The notes beneath the pieces were generated by a model. That model searched no databases and had not been told where the DNA came from. It worked only from the letters and a program-made list of their open reading frames with translations. Made by a program: the position numbers and the translations under genes. Positions 1 through 5,901 of a DNA stretch of 18,026 bases are shown here, piece by piece. Each line of letters begins with the position of its first letter. Position 1 is the stretch's first letter. This DNA is from an uncultured Clostridia bacterium. Lineage in GTDB: Bacteria > Bacillota > Clostridia > Oscillospirales > Acutalibacteraceae. The stretch lies in NCBI GenBank assembly GCA_937884625.1, contig CALGCE010000261.1, positions 1 through 18,026 on the forward strand, in the 5' to 3' direction.

Positions 1-307
1 TTTTAAAACTAATATCAGATATTCCACCCATAAAGGCTGTCTGTGAAACTATTTCGCTGAACTCGTTGTCATAAAGGTTAACATCTTTCCACTTGCTATC
101 GGAATGCTCTTCCTTTACCCACAGTGTATCCGTAAAAGTCAATCCAAGTGATACATCAATAAAGCTTTTGAGGTCGGTCATACCAAAATTACGCAATAAA
201 CGCGCTATCTCAGGACGACGTTTAGCAATGCGTCGAGATTCAAGCCAGCTTTTCAAACCGTTCCTGACCATATTGTGGTCGTCGATAATATACAGAACAT
301 TTTTCAT
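1..307 (-). CDS. HipA-like kinase family protein, N-terminal part (runs off the left edge)
   Basis: About 102 codons are visible, starting at the ATG at 307-305; the 3' part lies outside the window. I recognise a pattern typical of a Clostridia family related to HipA serine/threonine kinases: a short N-terminal strand, then LKSWLESRRIAKRRPEIARL (residues 18-37), a small helical region, then GLTFTDTLWVKEE and WKDVNLYDNEFSE (roughly residues 55-85). The kinase core would come after the visible part, so activity cannot be judged. No good Shine-Dalgarno precedes the ATG. The upstream truncated ORF ends 4 nt before it, so translation may depend on coupling. Family members are variously annotated as HipA-like toxins or hypothetical proteins. 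The N-terminus looks short next to relatives I remember, which often have more sequence before the LKxWxxxR motif. The family call is from memory of motifs, not a search. Confidence 0.55.
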   Translation of the reverse strand, partial: MKNVLYIIDDHNMVRNGLKSWLESRRIAKRRPEIARLLRNFGMTDLKSFIDVSLGLTFTDTLWVKEEHSDSKWKDVNLYDNEFSEIVSQTAFMGGISDISFK

Positions 308-311
308 TTTT

Positions 312-605
312 TTAGTTTACGGCAATTTCAATTCTTATTTCCATTCCATCATCCTGACTTGAAATGAATTCATCTATAAACAGTAATACTGGGATATTCA
401 TTCCAAAAGCCATTCCAATCTCAATATTGCACCAGTCACTTGTTTTGTACTCATTTTGTATTAGCTGGCTTGGTCTGTAATATTTACTAGATTCTTCTAA
501 ATCACTATTCGGTCTTATGATAGCCTCTTTGATTTCCATTCGTCTAAATGCAATTACAATTATTCCATCGCACTTTTCCATTATACTTAAAACTTCTTTT
601 ATAAA
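312..605 (-). pseudogene. 5'-truncated TIR/nucleoside-deoxyribosyltransferase-like domain ORF
   Basis: The open frame runs from just after an in-frame TGA (608-606) to TAA at 314-312. The first ATG is at 581-579 and gives 89 residues. The product contains KCDGIIVIAFRR, then a loop with RPNSDLEES, then SDWCNIEIGMAFGMNIPVLL. These resemble the second half of a flavodoxin/TIR-like domain family in which a stretch of CDGLxxIAFxR is followed by RPxSD and TSPWxxIEPAMAxxLGLPIL. Relatives carry about 60 further N-terminal residues (first strand and helix, normally starting with a KVFLSxP-like motif), and these are absent here. Recognisable sequence (FIKEVLSI) continues upstream of the ATG right up to the TGA, suggesting a truncated gene rather than a naturally short one. 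The DUF975 stop codon is only a few bases further on. It could still be translated from 581 (weak AGAAG about 11 nt upstream). I treat it as a remnant, possibly of a defence-type gene. Confidence 0.5.
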
Positions 606-612
606 TCATATA

Positions 613-1203
613 TTAAAGCGGTTGTGTAAAATTCTTTTCGTCTTTTATAGTATCGTAAAACTTTGCAACCGATGCCGATATGTACGGCGTAACGTAAAGA
701 AATACGAACGGAACAATACAAAGCAAAAACCAACCGATAAAACTTAAATATAATACAAAAAGTTTGCCTTTGTTTCCGTCCATCATAATACGGCTTGCAG
801 TAATAGCCTCACTTGGCGACATTTCCGGATGGTCTGCAAGAATATACGGTGTCATTGCATAGGAAAACGATTTGACTATTCCCGGAATAATGAAAAGCAA
901 CGTCCAAAGAATCGTATATACGGTGGTCAAAATGCCTGCAAGGCAGTTTGTTCCGAAATTATTAAATCCCTTGAACATATCTTCAAACTGACAGTTCCAA
1001 CCCCTTATTATTTCAAGGTAAACTATCGACATACCTACGTTAAACACGCCTGCAAGAACCAATCCGCCTACCTGACCTACACCGGGTACAAGATTTATAG
1101 CACCCATAATAAGTGCATTTACGATAAACGTACCGATTGCGATTCCCCATTTACCTTTAAGACTTTCTTTTGCCTGTGATTTTACAATAATTCTGCTGTA
1201 CAT
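613..1203 (-). CDS. DUF975 family integral membrane protein
   Basis: 196 residues with four likely membrane segments (about 21-42, 43-66, 87-110 and 148-171) and a short charged N-terminus of the type RxxxKxxAKExLKGKWG. The segment IIPGIVKSFSYAMTPYILAD followed by SPSEAITASRxMMxGNKGK is characteristic of DUF975, a Firmicutes membrane family of unknown function. The longest frame begins at 1209 (ATG TTT ATG), but the GGGGG Shine-Dalgarno lies only 2 nt before that ATG and 8 nt before the ATG at 1203, so 1203 is the better start. It has its own strong promoter between the rpmE terminator and the start codon. No partner genes point to a role. The 3' end abuts the truncated ORF downstream with no terminator visible. 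Confidence 0.85.
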   Translation of the reverse strand: MYSRIIVKSQAKESLKGKWGIAIGTFIVNALIMGAINLVPGVGQVGGLVLAGVFNVGMSIVYLEIIRGWNCQFEDMFKGFNNFGTNCLAGILTTVYTILWTLLFIIPGIVKSFSYAMTPYILADHPEMSPSEAITASRIMMDGNKGKLFVLYLSFIGWFLLCIVPFVFLYVTPYISASVAKFYDTIKDEKNFTQPL

Positions 1204-1223
1204 AAACATAACCCCCTATAATA

Positions 1224-1252
1224 AGTATAGAAAAAGATATACTGTGTGTCAA
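1224..1252 (-). promoter_or_regulatory. Sigma-A-type promoter for the DUF975 gene
   Basis: On the minus strand, TTGACA (1252-1247) is followed after exactly 17 nt by TATACT (1229-1224). The predicted start lies about 15 nt before the GGGGG ribosome binding site. It sits between the rpmE terminator and the gene, so the gene is an independent unit. Confidence 0.75.
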
Positions 1253-1265
1253 TAGTTATTTTAGA

Positions 1266-1298
1266 TAAAAAATCGCAACCGCATTAAAACGGTTGCGA
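1266..1298 (-). terminator. Intrinsic terminator of rpmE
   Basis: A perfect 9-bp stem (1273-1281 with 1290-1298, TCGCAACCG/CGGTTGCGA) with an 8-nt loop is followed on the minus strand by TTTTTTAT. It lies 12 nt after the rpmE stop codon. Confidence 0.9.
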
Positions 1299-1309
1299 CG
1301 AATAGGTAA

Positions 1310-1516
1310 TTATTTATCTTCCATATTAAAACGCTTTTTGAATCTGTCAACACGTCCGCCTGTGTCAACCAATTTTTGCTTACCTGTAAAAAACGGATGA
1401 CATTTAGAACAAATATCCAAACGAATGTCTTTCTTTGTAGAGCGTGTTTCAAATTCAGCACCGCAGGCACACTTAATAGTTACCTTTTCATACTGTGGAT
1501 GAATACCTTCCTTCAT
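1310..1516 (-). CDS. rpmE: 50S ribosomal protein L31, zinc-binding type
   Basis: 68 residues beginning [10 protein letters not shown], the usual L31 start. It is a component of the large ribosomal subunit, at the central protuberance and the 30S bridge. Four cysteines (Cys16, Cys18, Cys36, Cys39) form the zinc site of the C+ paralogue, in the contexts [12 protein letters not shown] and [15 protein letters not shown]. The conserved [14 protein letters not shown] tail is present. The frame can be extended to a GTG at 1525, but AAAGGGG overlaps that codon. The ATGs at 1519 and 1516 lie 5 and 8 nt after GGGG, and 1516 gives the canonical N-terminus. It has its own promoter and terminator, so it is expressed independently of spoIIR upstream. 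A C- paralogue, if present, is not in this window. Confidence 0.97.
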   Translation of the reverse strand: MKEGIHPQYEKVTIKCACGAEFETRSTKKDIRLDICSKCHPFFTGKQKLVDTGGRVDRFKKRFNMEDK

Positions 1517-1549
1517 CATTGTCACCCCTTTCTTCGTAGTAACATTAGA

Positions 1550-1578
1550 ATTTTATCACAATGTTTTAAAAAAATCAA
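1550..1578 (-). promoter_or_regulatory. Promoter of rpmE (extended -10)
   Basis: Minus strand: TTGATT (1578-1573), 17-nt spacer ending in TGA, then TAAAAT (1555-1550), giving an extended TGN -10. It begins about 22 nt after the spoIIR stop codon. Confidence 0.75.
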
Positions 1579-1600
1579 GCATAAATTTAAAAAAGACCGC

Positions 1601-2212
1601 TTAAAATTGAAATTTTTTCTTTAAATCCTCATATATTTCAACACTTTTGAATTTTATGACGTATTTTTTACCGTTTTGTGCCATAGTGGCACTTGCTTTG
1701 CTTGTTGTGTCGGCAAGGGATGCATTACTTGCAGACGGCAGACATACGGCAGGGAAAATTACGCACCACCAATTATGCCCCTTTGCCTTGCCTAATTTTA
1801 CCGTAAGCGATTTATATGTTCCGGCAGGAAGAGTGAAATCGTCGTATTCCCTTGTTTCAAAGTAACTGTCGCAAACTTTTGCACCGGCGGTATAATTAAA
1901 ACCGTTTTCTTTTAATACCTTGTTTGCAATCTCACATATTTCGTCGGTTTTGCCATTAGCCGAAATAATAGCATCGTCAAGAGTTGTACATTCCTTAAAT
2001 ATAACGCCTGAATTTTTAAGTAGTTCGTCACGGACTTTCAGTTTTACACTTTGGTCGGCGGCAGAGTCGGAATTTGCTATTATGTGAAGACGAAGTACAT
2101 TTGCCCTAAGGTCGTCACACTCTGCATTAAATCTTGAAAAACTGAGCAGTATAGCACAAATAAGACCGAATATTATTCCTATTTCTATGTTCTTGCTTAA
2201 TATTTTTTTCAT
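1601..2212 (-). CDS. spoIIR: Stage II sporulation protein R, intercompartmental signal for pro-sigma-E processing
   Basis: 203 residues. An N-terminal hydrophobic segment (about residues 10-28) serves as export signal or membrane anchor. It is followed by the two family hallmarks: LRLHIIANSDSAADQSVKLK (40-59) and LPAGTYKSLTVKLGKAKG leading into NWWCVIFPAVC (128-157). In Bacillus and Clostridia SpoIIR is made in the forespore, acts across the septum, and activates the SpoIIGA protease that matures sigma-E in the mother cell. Length matches the family (about 200-225). The ATG at 2212 is preceded by AGGAG with 8-nt spacing, but that site lies inside the 3' arm of the ispE terminator hairpin. I found no convincing forespore promoter upstream. 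Placement after ispE is an arrangement I recall from other Clostridia. Its presence suggests a spore former, though the gene alone does not prove sporulation. Confidence 0.93.
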   Translation of the reverse strand: MKKILSKNIEIGIIFGLICAILLSFSRFNAECDDLRANVLRLHIIANSDSAADQSVKLKVRDELLKNSGVIFKECTTLDDAIISANGKTDEICEIANKVLKENGFNYTAGAKVCDSYFETREYDDFTLPAGTYKSLTVKLGKAKGHNWWCVIFPAVCLPSASNASLADTTSKASATMAQNGKKYVIKFKSVEIYEDLKKKFQF

Positions 2213-2216
2213 TTAA

Positions 2217-2263
2217 AAAACTCCTGTCAATTTTATGTCGCTTAAAATATTGACAGAAGTTTT
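2217..2263 (-). terminator. Terminator hairpin after ispE that embeds the spoIIR ribosome binding site
   Basis: A 15-bp stem (2249-2263 with 2217-2231, one G-U pair in RNA) has a 17-nt loop that can itself pair partly. On the minus strand it is followed by a run of six T (including the end of the stem), then AAATG, the spoIIR start. The GGAG ribosome binding site of spoIIR is within the 3' arm. It can act as the ispE terminator and would mask the spoIIR site on read-through RNA. Confidence 0.75.
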
Positions 2264-2268
2264 AAATT

Positions 2269-3096
2269 TTATTCAAGTATTATTCCGCTTTTTTGAGGGA
2301 CGGTAAGTATGCCGTTTAATTCTTTTACCGCCGTTTCGGCTTTGTTTTTATCATCATATATACCAAATACCGTAGGTCCGCTTCCCGAAAGCGAAACGCC
2401 CAAAGGTTCGGTTTTTAAAAACTCATCTTTAATATCGGCATAATCAAAAACACTCGAAAATGCATTGCTTAAATTTGATGACACTTCATATATATTACTG
2501 TTCTTTATCGCAGTTGTCATTTTTGCCGTTTTTTGCGGTAAATCCTGTTTGCCGTCCAGTTTTTTGTACATATCTTTGGTAGAGGATTTTTCTCCTGATT
2601 TTACAACTACTATATAACAATCAGGTATACAAGGCAGACTTTCCACCTTTTCGCCTATACCGCCTACCCTTGCAGTTCCGCCTATAATACAAAACGGAAC
2701 ATCCGCACCTACGCTTAAACCTATTTCACAAAGTTGTTTTTTGTTAAGGTGAGTATCGTACAATGCATTTAGTCCGCAGATGACCGCAGCGGCATCGGCA
2801 CTGCCTCCGCCCATACCCGAAGAAAGCGGAATGTTTTTATCTATGCTTATTTTTACACCGCCACAGATGTTTGTGTACTCAAAAAATTTCAAGGCAGATA
2901 TATATGCAATATTATCCTCTATGCCTTTTATATTGCAATCGACCGTTATATTACTGCTTTTTTCAAGCATTACCGTATCACAAAGAGATATTGACTGCAT
3001 TACCGAATCAAGTAAATGATAACCGTCATTTTGTTTGCCTGTAATATCAAGTGTTAAATTGATTTTTGCATTGGCTTTAAGTTTTAGCGTGTTCAT
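2269..3096 (-). CDS. ispE: 4-diphosphocytidyl-2-C-methyl-D-erythritol kinase (MEP pathway)
   Basis: 275 residues, close to the usual 280-290. It phosphorylates CDP-ME at the 2-position in the cytosolic methylerythritol phosphate route to isoprenoids, and is a GHMP-family kinase. Visible motifs: AKINLTLDI (10-18, with the substrate-binding Lys11), GYHxLDSVMQSI (25-36), the glycine-rich ATP loop PLSSGMGGGSADAA (90-103), GADVPF (130-135, catalytic Asp132) and the C-terminal SLSGSGPTVFGIY. Its ATG overlaps the rex stop codon (ATGA), so it is translationally coupled to rex; no independent Shine-Dalgarno is obvious. A terminator hairpin follows. Co-transcription with a redox repressor makes NADH-linked control of isoprenoid supply conceivable, but that is inference. 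Confidence 0.96.
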   Translation of the reverse strand: MNTLKLKANAKINLTLDITGKQNDGYHLLDSVMQSISLCDTVMLEKSSNITVDCNIKGIEDNIAYISALKFFEYTNICGGVKISIDKNIPLSSGMGGGSADAAAVICGLNALYDTHLNKKQLCEIGLSVGADVPFCIIGGTARVGGIGEKVESLPCIPDCYIVVVKSGEKSSTKDMYKKLDGKQDLPQKTAKMTTAIKNSNIYEVSSNLSNAFSSVFDYADIKDEFLKTEPLGVSLSGSGPTVFGIYDDKNKAETAVKELNGILTVPQKSGIILE

Positions 3097-3737
3097 AGTT
3101 TAAGGTTATTAGCATTATTCAGCCTGAAAGACAACGCCATAAGACTGTCGCCAAAATGCATATTTTCTACTATTACGTCGGGAAATTTAAAAGCCAAATC
3201 GTAATGACTGAAATTCCAAAAACCCCGTATACCTAATTTATAAAGTTGCTCTGAAATCTGTTTTGCAGATTCTTTCGGTATACAAAGCACAGCCGTTTTC
3301 GGCATATTCTCACGGCAAAACTCGTCAAGAGTGGTTATGTTCCTTATAGGAAGATTTCGTACCATCTGTCCTACAAGAGCCTCTTTACAGTCAAATAATC
3401 CTATGAGTTGAAAGCCTTTTGACTCGAAATTAATATGTTGTGCAACCGCACGTCCTAAATTACCTACGCCGATAAGTATCATACTTTGCGACTTGTCAAG
3501 TCCCAATATATGACCTATTTCGCTTTGCAAAATATCTACATTATAACCGTAACCCTGCTGACCGAAACCGCCGAAACAGTTTAAATCCTGCCTTATTTGA
3601 CTTGCCGTAGACCCCATTTTTTCCGAAAGTTCCCGTGAGGATATCCGTGATATACCCGATGATTTAAGTTCGCCTAAAAATCTGTAATATCTCGGAAGCC
3701 GTCTTATTACTGAATCCGATATTCCGTTGTTATTCAT
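3093..3737 (-). CDS. rex: Redox-sensing transcriptional repressor Rex
   Basis: 214 residues. Rex is a homodimeric repressor that leaves DNA when NADH rises relative to NAD+, controlling fermentative and respiratory genes. The N-terminal winged helix is plain: IRRLPRYYRFLGEL (11-24), RISSRELSEKMG (31-42), SQIRQDLNCFG (46-56), GQQGYGYNV (59-67). It is followed by a Rossmann nucleotide site GVGNLGRA (90-97) with Asp116 at the end of the second strand, and a C-terminal domain-swap helix. The ATG at 3737 is preceded by AGGAGG at 8 nt, an excellent site. It has its own promoter (3773-3801). I did not find a standard Rex operator (TTGTTAA-N4-TTAACAA type) in the upstream 128 nt, though an 8-bp inverted repeat brackets the promoter. 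First gene of a rex-ispE unit. Confidence 0.96.
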   Translation of the reverse strand: MNNNGISDSVIRRLPRYYRFLGELKSSGISRISSRELSEKMGSTASQIRQDLNCFGGFGQQGYGYNVDILQSEIGHILGLDKSQSMILIGVGNLGRAVAQHINFESKGFQLIGLFDCKEALVGQMVRNLPIRNITTLDEFCRENMPKTAVLCIPKESAKQISEQLYKLGIRGFWNFSHYDLAFKFPDVIVENMHFGDSLMALSFRLNNANNLKL

Positions 3738-3764
3738 ATTGTAAGCCTCCTGACAAATCCGCTT

Positions 3765-3809
3765 CTAATTTAATAATAGTATAATTATAAAAGAAAGTCA
3801 ATAAATTAG
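3765..3809. repeat. 8-bp inverted repeat bracketing the rex promoter
   Basis: CTAATTTA (3765-3772) and its exact reverse complement TAAATTAG (3802-3809) lie immediately outside the -10 and -35 hexamers, with 37 bp between arm centres. It could be a paired operator half-site or chance in AT-rich DNA. Confidence 0.4.
3773..3801 (-). promoter_or_regulatory. Promoter of rex-ispE
   Basis: Minus strand TTGACT (3801-3796), 17-nt spacer, TATTAT (3778-3773). The start would be about 30 nt before the rex ATG. Confidence 0.7.
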
Positions 3810-3825
3810 TTTTCGGTTTTTGTAG

Positions 3826-3848
3826 GGAACGGGTCGTTCCGTTTTTTT
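3826..3848 (+). terminator. Plus-strand-facing intrinsic terminator with no plus-strand gene
   Basis: GGAACG (3826-3831), loop GGT, CGTTCC (3835-3840), then G and seven T. As a terminator it works only for plus-strand transcripts; on the minus strand the T-run is an A-run upstream of the stem. The genes on both sides are minus-strand. Confidence 0.55.
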
Positions 3849-3853
3849 GTATA

Positions 3854-3885
3854 TCAAGACCTCGCTTACAAAAGCGAGGTCTTGA
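3854..3885. terminator. Strong hairpin at the argD stop codon, no U-tract on the argD side
   Basis: Perfect 14-bp stem (3854-3867 with 3872-3885) and a 4-nt loop; the argD stop codon lies at the loop. After the stem on the minus strand the sequence is TATACAAAAAAAC, so it lacks the U-run of a canonical terminator for argD. On the plus strand it is followed by the moderately T-rich TTATTTCTATT. It may block 3' exonucleases or terminate weakly. Confidence 0.5.
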
Positions 3886-5023
3886 TTATTTCTATTGCTG
3901 TTTTCAGTGTATCAAAAGGAATGTTAAGGGCGGGTAAAAGTCTTACTTTATCCTTTGCCGTAAGACAAAGTACACCTTTTTCCATACACTCATTTACTAC
4001 CTGTGATGCACCTTTTTTAGGCTTAAAACCTATCATGAGTCCCATACCGCTGACACTTTCTATTCCGTCGGCATTTGACAGTTCATCAAATATATACTTG
4101 CTCTTTTCTTTTACTTGTGAAAGCAAATCATCGTCTATCCTGTCAAGTATGCTTATGGCGGCGGCACAGCATACGGGATTTCCGCCAAAGGTGGAGCCAT
4201 GGTCACCGTAAGAGAATACATCTTTTACCTTTTCGGACAGTAAGGTTGCCCCCAAAGGCAGACCGCCTGCTAGTCCCTTTGCAGTGGTTACTATATCGGG
4301 ATTTATACCGTAATTCATATATGAGTATAATTTTCCCGTTCTGCCGTTACCCGTCTGCACTTCGTCGATTATCAGCGGTATATCGTTTTTATTTGCGTAT
4401 TCGGATATTTTTTTAATAAAGGTTTCGTCAATATTTTTAACTCCGCCCTCGCCCTGAATACACTCAAACATAATACCTGCTATTTTTAAATTGCTTTCGA
4501 CCTTTTTAAACTCGTCAAAGTCGGCATCAATGCTTATAAAACCAGAGGTGAGCGGTCTATACAGTTCGTGGTAATGCTCCTGTCCCGTTGCCGAAAGTGT
4601 GGTAAGCGTTCTGCCGTGAAAACTGTTTTTAAGAGTTACTATTGTATAACAGTCATCGCCCTTTTTCTCCGCAGAATATTTCCTCGCAACCTTAATTGCA
4701 CACTCATTTGCCTCTGCACCCGAATTTGAGAAAAACACCTTGCTCATACCCGTTTTTTCACAAAGTTTTTCGGCTAAAACAACGCACGGCTCGGTATAAT
4801 AAAGATTTGATGTATGTTGCAACTTTGCCGACTGCTCACAAACAGCCTTTTGCCATACACTGTCGGCAATACCAAAAGACGTGACCGCTATTCCCGAGCC
4901 CATATCTATGTACTCTTTACCGTTCTCGTCATAAACGGCAGAACCTTTGCCGTACGTCAGCACAACGGGGAACCTATTATAAGTTCCTGCTACATATTTT
5001 AAGTCTTTTTCTTTTATATCCAT
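3866..5023 (-). CDS. argD: Acetylornithine aminotransferase
   Basis: 385 residues, a normal length for this class III PLP aminotransferase. It converts N-acetylglutamate semialdehyde plus glutamate to N2-acetylornithine and 2-oxoglutarate, the fourth step of arginine synthesis in the cytosol. Motifs: MGSGIAVTSFG (41-51), LYYTEP (74-79), FFSNSGAEANECAIK (97-111, phosphate and cofactor loop), SFHGRT (134-139), IIDEVQTGNGRTG (218-230, Asp220 to the pyridine nitrogen), TTAKGLAGGLPLGA (246-259, Schiff-base Lys249). The ATG is 4 nt after argB, and the last argB codons (ACG GAG TAA) provide its Shine-Dalgarno, so the two are coupled. Last gene of argCJBD; a hairpin overlaps its stop. Related omega-aminotransferases exist, but the operon fixes the call. 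Confidence 0.96.
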   Translation of the reverse strand: MDIKEKDLKYVAGTYNRFPVVLTYGKGSAVYDENGKEYIDMGSGIAVTSFGIADSVWQKAVCEQSAKLQHTSNLYYTEPCVVLAEKLCEKTGMSKVFFSNSGAEANECAIKVARKYSAEKKGDDCYTIVTLKNSFHGRTLTTLSATGQEHYHELYRPLTSGFISIDADFDEFKKVESNLKIAGIMFECIQGEGGVKNIDETFIKKISEYANKNDIPLIIDEVQTGNGRTGKLYSYMNYGINPDIVTTAKGLAGGLPLGATLLSEKVKDVFSYGDHGSTFGGNPVCCAAAISILDRIDDDLLSQVKEKSKYIFDELSNADGIESVSGMGLMIGFKPKKGASQVVNECMEKGVLCLTAKDKVRLLPALNIPFDTLKTAIEIIKTSLL

Positions 5024-5027
5024 AAGT

Positions 5028-5888
5028 TTACTCCGTAATCATAGTTCCTGCACCCTCGTTGGTAAGCAGTTCGGTAATAATCGAGTGGGGAACGGTACCG
5101 TCCATTATTACCACATTTTCAACACCCTTTTTAAGAGCGTCTATACAACAGTCCACTTTGGGTATCATTCCGCCTGAAATAACACCCTCTTTTTTAAGGC
5201 TTTTAGCCTCTTTAACACTGATTTTAGGTATCAGCGACGACGGGTCGTCTTTATCCTTTAAAACACCTGCTATATCGGTCATCATAATAAGTCTTTCGGC
5301 GTTTAAAGCACCTGCTATTGCGGCGGCGGCGGTATCTCCGTTTATATTATAAACATTTCCGTTTTTATCACAGCCCAGAGTAGACACTACGGGTATATAC
5401 CCATTCTCCAAGGTGTCGGTTACGGGGTCAATATTTATTTTGGTTATTTCGCCTACGAAACCGTATTTTTCGTCCTTAAAGGTTGCTTCTATGAGTTTTC
5501 CGTCCATTCCGCAAAGTCCGATTGCCTTTCCGCCGTTCATTTCAAGCAGATTAACAAGCGTCTTATTTACCTTACCTGCAAGTACCATCTGTACTATATC
5601 GACCGTTTCTTTATCGGTAACCCGAAGTCCGTCGATAAACTCCGACTTTTTGCCGAGTTTGCCCATAAGTTCGCTGATTTCCGGACCTCCGCCGTGAACA
5701 AGCACGATTTTGACACCTATAAGCCATAAAAGAACTATGTCTTGCATAACCTGTGCTTTTAACTGCTCGTCTATCATAGCGTTACCGCCGTATTTTATAA
5801 CGACCGTCTTTCCCGTATACCTCTTTATATACGGCAACGCCTGAATTAATACTTCTGTGCGTTCTGTATTTGAAATTTTGTTTTGCAT
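5028..5888 (-). CDS. argB: Acetylglutamate kinase
   Basis: 286 residues, amino-acid kinase fold. It phosphorylates the gamma-carboxylate of N-acetylglutamate with ATP, the second step of arginine synthesis. Motifs: VVIKYGGNAM (29-38, ATP-phosphate Lys32), VLVHGGGPEI (62-71, acetylglutamate-binding glycine loop), GLRVTD (87-92, substrate Arg89), NINGDTAAAAIAGAL and MTDIAGVL in the C-terminal half, and SGGMIPKV near the end. The first 25 residues form the extra N-terminal helix (TEVLIQALPYIKRYTGK) found in arginine-inhibited hexameric enzymes. With argJ recycling acetyl groups, feedback inhibition by arginine is expected here, which is an inference. GAAGGT lies 6 nt before the ATG; argJ ends 13 nt upstream. 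Confidence 0.97.
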   Translation of the reverse strand: MQNKISNTERTEVLIQALPYIKRYTGKTVVIKYGGNAMIDEQLKAQVMQDIVLLWLIGVKIVLVHGGGPEISELMGKLGKKSEFIDGLRVTDKETVDIVQMVLAGKVNKTLVNLLEMNGGKAIGLCGMDGKLIEATFKDEKYGFVGEITKINIDPVTDTLENGYIPVVSTLGCDKNGNVYNINGDTAAAAIAGALNAERLIMMTDIAGVLKDKDDPSSLIPKISVKEAKSLKKEGVISGGMIPKVDCCIDALKKGVENVVIMDGTVPHSIITELLTNEGAGTMITE

Positions 5889-5901
5889 TTTAATACCTTC
5901 T

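Noticed and set aside
829-1179. Plus-strand frame of 116 codons opposite the DUF975 gene
   Set aside because: Antisense to a recognisable membrane protein gene with its own promoter; the product resembles nothing.
1261-1470. Minus-strand frame overlapping rpmE in another frame
   Set aside because: It lies out of frame with rpmE and runs through the rpmE terminator; rpmE is certain.
2213-2300. Possible sigma-F or sigma-G promoter before spoIIR
   Set aside because: GCATA in the end of ispE and CATAAAA in the hairpin loop each resemble one half of such promoters, but the spacing and the second element do not fit.
3738-3865. Rex operator in front of rex
   Set aside because: No TTGTTAA/TTAACAA-type palindrome is present; only the separate CTAATTTA inverted repeat is seen.
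5059-5697. Two long plus-strand open frames (5059-5352 and 5413-5697) opposite argB
   Set aside because: They are antisense shadows of a gene with all family motifs; no ribosome binding site and low-complexity Ser/Pro/Ile-rich products.
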